Shown in pieces: positions 4,985-8,692 of a DNA stretch of 8,692 nt. Both the position numbers and the translations under genes were made by a program. Origin of the DNA: an uncultured Lachnospiraceae bacterium (lineage in GTDB: Bacteria > Bacillota_A > Clostridia > Lachnospirales > Lachnospiraceae); contig CAMKAA010000023.1 in assembly GCA_946410365.1 (NCBI GenBank), forward strand, positions 1-8,692, read 5' to 3'. How positions within the stretch are numbered: the first letter of the stretch is position 1; every line of letters begins with the position of its first letter. A model generated the notes under the pieces. It saw only the letters and a program-made list of their open reading frames with translations. It did no database searches and was not told the origin of the DNA.

Positions 4985-5891
4985 ATTCTTTCAGTAATGT
5001 ATTTGTGTCAACGGTTCCCTCGAACACGGTTCTGGCAGGTCCGGTCATCCAGACATTGTTATTTTTTTTGTCCCACTCGATCTCAAGGCTTCCGCCCAGA
5101 ACATCCACAGTGATGCGCTCGCCGGTCTTCCCGTTAAGTACACAGGCCACTCCCGTCGCGCAGCATCCGGTTCCGCAGGCCAGAGTCTCTCCCGATCCTC
5201 TCTCCCATACTCTCATCTTTACATGTCCTTCGTCAATGACCTGGACAAACTCAGTATTGATCCTGTTGGGAAAGCGTCTGTGGTTTTCATAAGAAGGCCC
5301 GATCGCCGCAAGAGGCAGATCATCAGTATTGTCCACGAACAGCACTGCGTGAGGATTTCCCATGGAGACGCACGTCACTCTCTTAATCTCATCTCCGATC
5401 TCCAGAGGAGCATCGACCGCTGCGCAGCGGATCTTACTTCCGTCATCCAGTTCAAGCGGTCTTCCTTCTTCCTCCGAATAGATCACAGGGATCTCGGAAG
5501 ACTCCAGAATAGCCGGGCCCATATTGACTCTGACACGCTTTACAAACCCGTCTTCCGGATAGAGGGTAAGATACTTGATCTTTTTAAAGCTCTCCACAGT
5601 GATCCGCGTCTGATCCGTCAGCCCATAGTCATACACAAATTTACCGACGCAGCGTATCCCGTTTCCGCACATTTCTCCGCGGCTTCCGTCGGCGTTATAC
5701 ATTTCCATTTCAAAATCAGCGATCTGTGAGCTGTTGATGAAGATCACACCGTCTCCTCCGATTCCGAAATGTCTGTCGCTCATTTTTCTGACGAGTTCCG
5801 GCTTAATATCTTCAGGAACAGTCTGGGAAATGCCGTCTATATAGACATAATCGTTGCCGCAGCCTTCCATTTTCGTAAACTTGATGATCAT
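4983..5891 (-). CDS. dapF: Diaminopimelate epimerase
   Basis: Cofactor-independent epimerase that interconverts LL- and meso-diaminopimelate, the last step before meso-DAP is used for peptidoglycan or decarboxylated to lysine. 302 residues, a little longer than the roughly 275 of the E. coli enzyme. Seen: MEGCGNDYVYID (8-19, replacing the more usual GxLGNDF), the first catalytic cysteine in NADGSRGEMCGNGIRC (C75), VSMGNPHAVLF (175-185), and the second catalytic cysteine in SGETLACGTGCCATGVA (C239). Both halves of the two-fold DapF architecture are intact. Start is supported by AGAGG 6 nt upstream. It lies 18 nt after the methyltransferase gene and 22 nt before the SEC-C gene in one operon. 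Presence of DapF implies a DAP pathway through LL-DAP (for example by DapL), not the dehydrogenase route alone. Confidence 0.97.
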   Translation of the reverse strand: MIIKFTKMEGCGNDYVYIDGISQTVPEDIKPELVRKMSDRHFGIGGDGVIFINSSQIADFEMEMYNADGSRGEMCGNGIRCVGKFVYDYGLTDQTRITVESFKKIKYLTLYPEDGFVKRVRVNMGPAILESSEIPVIYSEEEGRPLELDDGSKIRCAAVDAPLEIGDEIKRVTCVSMGNPHAVLFVDNTDDLPLAAIGPSYENHRRFPNRINTEFVQVIDEGHVKMRVWERGSGETLACGTGCCATGVACVLNGKTGERITVDVLGGSLEIEWDKKNNNVWMTGPARTVFEGTVDTNTLLKE

Positions 5892-5909
5892 AAGAACCTC
5901 TTTTTATAC

Positions 5910-6767
5910 CTATTGCTCTCTCATGAAAAGAGGAAGTTTTTTTCCGTTTTCCCGCACTACGCACAGAATTCTCTCGCTCTCTTCCGATACAGGTCCCATG
6001 GTATCGCTGTCCATATCCGCGATCCAGGTCAGCCCTGCTTCTTTCGCAAAACGTTTCATCTCCTCAAGCGTGTATCCCCGCTGGCGATGGATCTCCTGAT
6101 ACTTACGGAAAATATTATCGTCCTCTCCTATACCTTTCTCCTTAATAAACAGAGAGAGGTCATATTCATTGATCCGGGACTCGTCGTCGAACCAGTTCTC
6201 CCAGATAAAGGAGCAGTCCTCTCTGTCTTCTGCGATCGTACTGTCACCGATCACATCCCTGTACAGATGAAGAGTCTTGAAATCGAACACAAATATTCCT
6301 CTAGGAAAAAGAAAAGTATTTACTCTCTTAAAGAGTCTTACCATATCCTCGTCCGAGAGCAGGTAGTTGACACTGTCTCCCACGCTCACAAAGGTCCCGG
6401 CCGTTCCGTAGAGTTCGAACTCCCTCATATCCTGGCACAAATACAGCGTCCTGTGCCTGAGGCTGTCCCTTCTTTCAAGCGCTATTTCAAGCATCTCTTC
6501 AGAAAGATCGATCCCCATGACATCATATCCCCTGTCTGCCAGGATCTCCGTGAGTTTCCCTGTCCCGCAGCCGAGATCTACCACCAGGTTCTTTTCAGCA
6601 GCGAGCAGCACATCCTGGGCTTCGCTGGCTCCTGTTCTCTTCTGCGTCGGCTTAGAAACTCCGAATCTGGTGATCATATCCTGGATCCGGTCAGCTGTAA
6701 GCTGATAATCCGTCCCGTCCATAAATTCATCGTAGACGGACGCAAAACTTCTATAGCTTTCGTACAT
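5910..6767 (-). CDS. Class I SAM-dependent methyltransferase, YqeM-like
   Basis: 285-residue Rossmann-fold methyltransferase. Seen: N-terminal SFASVYDEFMDGTDY (7-21), typical of the YqeM/UbiE-like Clostridia group; SAM-binding motif I LVVDLGCGTGKLTE (61-74); motif II acidic loop GIDLSEEML (85-93); and motif IV-like VSVGDSVNYLLSDED (128-141). The C-terminal half (185-230) has the beta-strand insertion of this group. The stretch at 38-60, before motif I, is longer and more polar than I expect for the family. TTG at 6785 would add six residues, but ATG at 6767 has GGAAGG about 9 nt upstream and is preferred. The substrate is unknown; small-molecule or RNA methylation are both possible. The long plus-strand reading frame opposite it is a shadow. 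Confidence 0.88.
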   Translation of the reverse strand: MYESYRSFASVYDEFMDGTDYQLTADRIQDMITRFGVSKPTQKRTGASEAQDVLLAAEKNLVVDLGCGTGKLTEILADRGYDVMGIDLSEEMLEIALERRDSLRHRTLYLCQDMREFELYGTAGTFVSVGDSVNYLLSDEDMVRLFKRVNTFLFPRGIFVFDFKTLHLYRDVIGDSTIAEDREDCSFIWENWFDDESRINEYDLSLFIKEKGIGEDDNIFRKYQEIHRQRGYTLEEMKRFAKEAGLTWIADMDSDTMGPVSEESERILCVVRENGKKLPLFMREQ

Positions 6768-6831
6768 ATTCTTTTGACCTTCCAACTCTTATATCCGACA
6801 CAAATAACACCGGTCCGGAATCCATTGCCTG

Positions 6832-7329
6832 TCAGACGATCCGCGCGAGAAGTCCGTAGGAAACAATAGACATGATCACAGTGGCGATGAGAATTCCCAG
6901 AATTTCGGCCACAAGAGCCTTCTTAAAATCGACGTCCAAAAGCGCCGCGATGAGAGACCCTGTCCATCCTCCCGTGCCCGGGAGCGGAATTCCGACAAAG
7001 AGCATGAGTCCTAAGAACTCTCCTTTTTCAAGGGCATCGCTCTTGTTCATGGCTCTGCTCTCCAGTTTATGGACCACTTTTCCCGTAGGTCCGAATTTTT
7101 CAAGCCATTTGAAGATTCTCTTGATAAAAAGAAGTATGAACGGGATCGGCAGGAAGTTTCCGATCACACAGATCGGTATGGCTTCCACGATATCGACGCC
7201 AAGAAGTGACGCAACTATAAGCCCTCCCCTGCATTCGAGGATAGGCATCAGGGATACAATAAATACAACCGCCTTTGCTGAAATATACTGACCAAGGTGT
7301 GCTGCAAACCAGGCTGCTAAACTCTCCAT
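6832..7329 (-). CDS. COG2426 / 'small multidrug export' family membrane protein
   Basis: Integral membrane protein of 165 residues matching the Sm_multidrug_ex (PF06695, COG2426) family. Seen: PILECRGGLIVASLLGV (29-45) with the conserved E-RGG; NFLPIPFILLFIKRIF (58-73); a cytoplasmic basic/acidic linker (74-104); and PLPGTGGWTGSLIA (115-128), a re-entrant-type Gly/Pro motif, followed by a final hydrophobic helix (140-160). Four or so membrane segments. The family name reflects annotation history; drug export has not been firmly established for it, and the PLPGTGG loop recalls DedA-like membrane proteins. Start at 7329 with AAGG about 10 nt upstream. It follows hisC by 35 nt and precedes the methyltransferase by 64 nt. 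Confidence 0.87.
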   Translation of the reverse strand: MESLAAWFAAHLGQYISAKAVVFIVSLMPILECRGGLIVASLLGVDIVEAIPICVIGNFLPIPFILLFIKRIFKWLEKFGPTGKVVHKLESRAMNKSDALEKGEFLGLMLFVGIPLPGTGGWTGSLIAALLDVDFKKALVAEILGILIATVIMSIVSYGLLARIV

Positions 7330-7364
7330 ATTATAATTTACCTTAATTCCTTTAAATGATCCGG

Positions 7365-8444
7365 TTACCCGCGCCCGGTGATCTCACGAAGCGCCGATGT
7401 CACTGCGTCCATCTGCTCGTCCGTGCCGATCGTTATTCTCAAATACTCTTTGATAGCGGGTGAATTCCAGTGACGAACAACAATATTCTTCTTTCTCAGC
7501 TCCGTAAACAGATAGTCTCCGGAGAAATCGGGATGACTCGCAAACACGAAGTTGGCTTTTGAATCCGGGAAGCTGAATCCCATCTTCCTGAGATCTTCCT
7601 TGAAGCGCTCTCTGGTCCTGACTATTTTGACCGTAGTCGACTCAAAATATTCCCTGTCTTCCACTGCGGCCTTTCCCAGCATAATGGAGGGGAGGTTCAT
7701 GGTATAAGAGTTGAAGGAGAACTTGATATCCTTGAGGTATCCGATCAGCTTCTCGCTTCCCATGGCGAACCCTATCCTGAGTCCTGCCATAGCGCGGGAC
7801 TTGGAGAAAGTCTGGACGATCAGGAGATTATCATATTTTTCTGTGAGGGGCAGCGCGCTGCTTCCTCCGAAATCAATGTAAGCTTCGTCAACAATGACTA
7901 CGCTGTCGGGGTTGGCCTTTACGATCCGCTCTATTGTGGCCAGGGACTCTTCAACACCTGTGGGCGCATTGGGGTTGGGGAATATGATCCCGCCGTTCTT
8001 AACTCCCGTAAGTCCGGGCATAAACTCGTAAGGGTCGATATTCATTTCCTCTGTGAGGGGGATCGGCTTATAGGGAATACCGTAAAGATCCGCCCATACA
8101 GGATAGAAACTGTAGGTTATAGCCGGAAACAGAATCGGGTCACCGCTGCTGAAAAATGCCAAAAAGCACAGGGCGAGTACATCGTCGGAACCTACTCCCA
8201 CGAAGATCCTTCTGCTGTCGATTCCGTAAAAAGCGGCCAGGGCATCCGTAAGCGCTGCGGCATTCATATCCGGATACAGGCGAAGGTCATCTGTACGCAG
8301 CATGAGTTCCTCCATCGCTTTTCTGACACCGGGCGCCGGAGGATAGGGGCATTCATTGGTGTTGAGTTTTATTATGTTCTTCTCCTTGGGCTGTTCGCCT
8401 GCTGTATAAGGCACAACCTTTCTGACTTTATTCTCCCAGGACAT
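7365..8444 (-). CDS. hisC: Histidinol-phosphate aminotransferase (HisC-like)
   Basis: PLP-dependent fold-type I aminotransferase of 359 residues, the normal HisC length. Seen: IIKLNTNECPYPP (24-36), the phosphate-binding GVGSDDVL (83-90, HisC usually GNGSDE), PNPNAPTGV (156-164), VVIVDEAYIDF (182-192) with the PLP-contacting Asp186 and Tyr189, the Schiff-base lysine K215 in QTFSKSRAMAGLRIGFAMG (211-229), and LRITIGT (335-341) with the carboxylate-binding Arg336. A TTG at 8468 would add eight residues, but AAAGGAGG lies 6 nt before the ATG at 8444, which is chosen. In histidine synthesis HisC makes histidinol phosphate from imidazole-acetol phosphate and glutamate; HisC-like enzymes also accept aromatic keto acids. 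It is apart from other his genes and leads an operon with dapF, so its true substrate deserves checking. Confidence 0.9.
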   Translation of the reverse strand: MSWENKVRKVVPYTAGEQPKEKNIIKLNTNECPYPPAPGVRKAMEELMLRTDDLRLYPDMNAAALTDALAAFYGIDSRRIFVGVGSDDVLALCFLAFFSSGDPILFPAITYSFYPVWADLYGIPYKPIPLTEEMNIDPYEFMPGLTGVKNGGIIFPNPNAPTGVEESLATIERIVKANPDSVVIVDEAYIDFGGSSALPLTEKYDNLLIVQTFSKSRAMAGLRIGFAMGSEKLIGYLKDIKFSFNSYTMNLPSIMLGKAAVEDREYFESTTVKIVRTRERFKEDLRKMGFSFPDSKANFVFASHPDFSGDYLFTELRKKNIVVRHWNSPAIKEYLRITIGTDEQMDAVTSALREITGRG

Positions 8445-8481
8445 GGTATTCCTCCTTTGTTCCCACAAATATCCCCACGGT

Positions 8482-8510
8482 ATTTTACCCTACTTCAAAT
8501 TGGATGACAA
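8482..8510 (-). promoter_or_regulatory. Promoter of the hisC-dapF-SEC-C operon
   Basis: On the minus strand TTGTCA (8510-8505), exactly 17 nt, then TAAAAT (8487-8482): each box has one mismatch to consensus. Transcription would begin near 8475, giving a 30-nt leader that contains the AAAGGAGG of hisC. No T-box or histidine attenuator fits in that space. Confidence 0.75.
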
Positions 8511-8551
8511 CAAATAAAACGCCCTGACGCCAAAATAACTTTTTTGTCTGT

Positions 8552-8692
8552 TCAGATCATCTGTTCCGGATGAAATACCTCGTCAAATCTCTCCGGAGTG
8601 AGGAATCCCAGTTTTACACATGCCTCTTTGAGAGAAATATTCTCTTTATAAGCCAGCTTGGCAGTCTTCGCCGCGTTCTCATAGCCGATATA
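8552..8692 (-). CDS. Class II fumarase / aspartase family, C-terminal end (partial)
   Basis: Only the last 46 residues are present; the gene enters from the right edge. The sequence starts [20 protein letters not shown] and ends [19 protein letters not shown]. This matches the C-terminal fumarase C domain (PF10415): 'NPxIGYxxAAxIAKxAxKE...SLKEAxxxLGxLTxExFDxxxxPExM'. The FD-x3-PEQM ending and 'KENISLKEA' look more like fumarate hydratase class II (FumC) than aspartate ammonia-lyase, but so short a piece cannot separate the two. It would hydrate fumarate to malate or remove ammonia from aspartate. The gap to hisC is 107 nt and includes the hisC promoter, and no convincing terminator hairpin is visible. 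Confidence 0.85.
   Translation of the reverse strand, partial: YIGYENAAKTAKLAYKENISLKEACVKLGFLTPERFDEVFHPEQMI

Noticed and set aside
6768..6831. Possible promoter or terminator between the exporter and methyltransferase genes
   Set aside because: TATAAG is present but no matching -35 box, and the CCGG-rich repeats form no convincing hairpin with a U-tract. The gap appears to be ordinary operon spacing.
5769..6869. Long plus-strand reading frame (366 codons) opposite dapF and the methyltransferase
   Set aside because: It is antisense to two well-supported genes with catalytic motifs, lacks recognisable domains, and spans the gene boundary. Codon bias of the real genes explains the open frame.
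7330..7335. TATAAT on the minus strand next to the exporter start as an internal promoter
   Set aside because: It abuts the ATG of the exporter gene, so a transcript from it would begin inside that gene; there is no good -35. Probably just an AT-rich ribosome binding region.
1..8692. Mobile elements, CRISPR arrays, tRNA or rRNA genes, defence systems
   Set aside because: No transposase, integrase, spaced direct repeats, cloverleaf sequence or rRNA stretch was found. The gene content is that of a housekeeping region.

Overview
The window looks like chromosomal core-genome DNA of a low-to-moderate GC Clostridia, most likely a Lachnospiraceae-type gut anaerobe. The evidence is the strong AGGAGG-type ribosome binding sites, sigma-A style promoters, and the company of DUF4250, DUF5685, a J-domain/TPR protein, a YqeM-like methyltransferase, a COG2426 'small multidrug export' protein and dapF. 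I see no mobile element, CRISPR array, tRNA or rRNA. The taxonomic assignment is inference from gene content.

Left part (1-2084): the minus strand carries the start of valS (valyl-tRNA synthetase, running off the left edge), preceded by a 57-residue DUF4250 gene. Divergent from these, on the plus strand, lies azlC-azlD, a two-component branched-chain amino acid exporter. Valine charging and branched-chain amino acid export therefore sit back to back. valS has its own promoter and a short leader with an 11-bp RNA hairpin, not a T-box.

Middle part (2085-4450): a T-rich intergenic region, then a small membrane protein with a C-terminal zinc ribbon, closed by a strong terminator. Next comes a two-gene operon in which a DUF5685 protein overlaps by 8 nt a J-domain protein with TPR-like helices and a cysteine-rich hydrophobic tail ending in Cys-Cys. 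The DUF5685 protein has two aspartate-rich segments that resemble those of class I isoprenoid synthases, which is the most provocative feature here. A perfect 13-bp hairpin at 4399-4430 ends this operon and the convergent one.

Right part (4454-8692): a minus-strand operon reading hisC, a small membrane exporter, a methyltransferase, dapF and a SEC-C zinc protein, from a clear promoter at 8482-8510. The hisC here is not beside other histidine genes but sits with dapF (diaminopimelate/lysine and peptidoglycan synthesis). Upstream of it, on the same strand, is the C-terminal end of a class II fumarase/aspartase family enzyme that runs off the right edge.

Most of the window is ordinary housekeeping. 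The points worth a second look are the DUF5685/J-protein pair, the valS leader and promoter symmetry, the missing Shine-Dalgarno of azlC, and an inverted repeat around the promoter of the zinc-ribbon gene.
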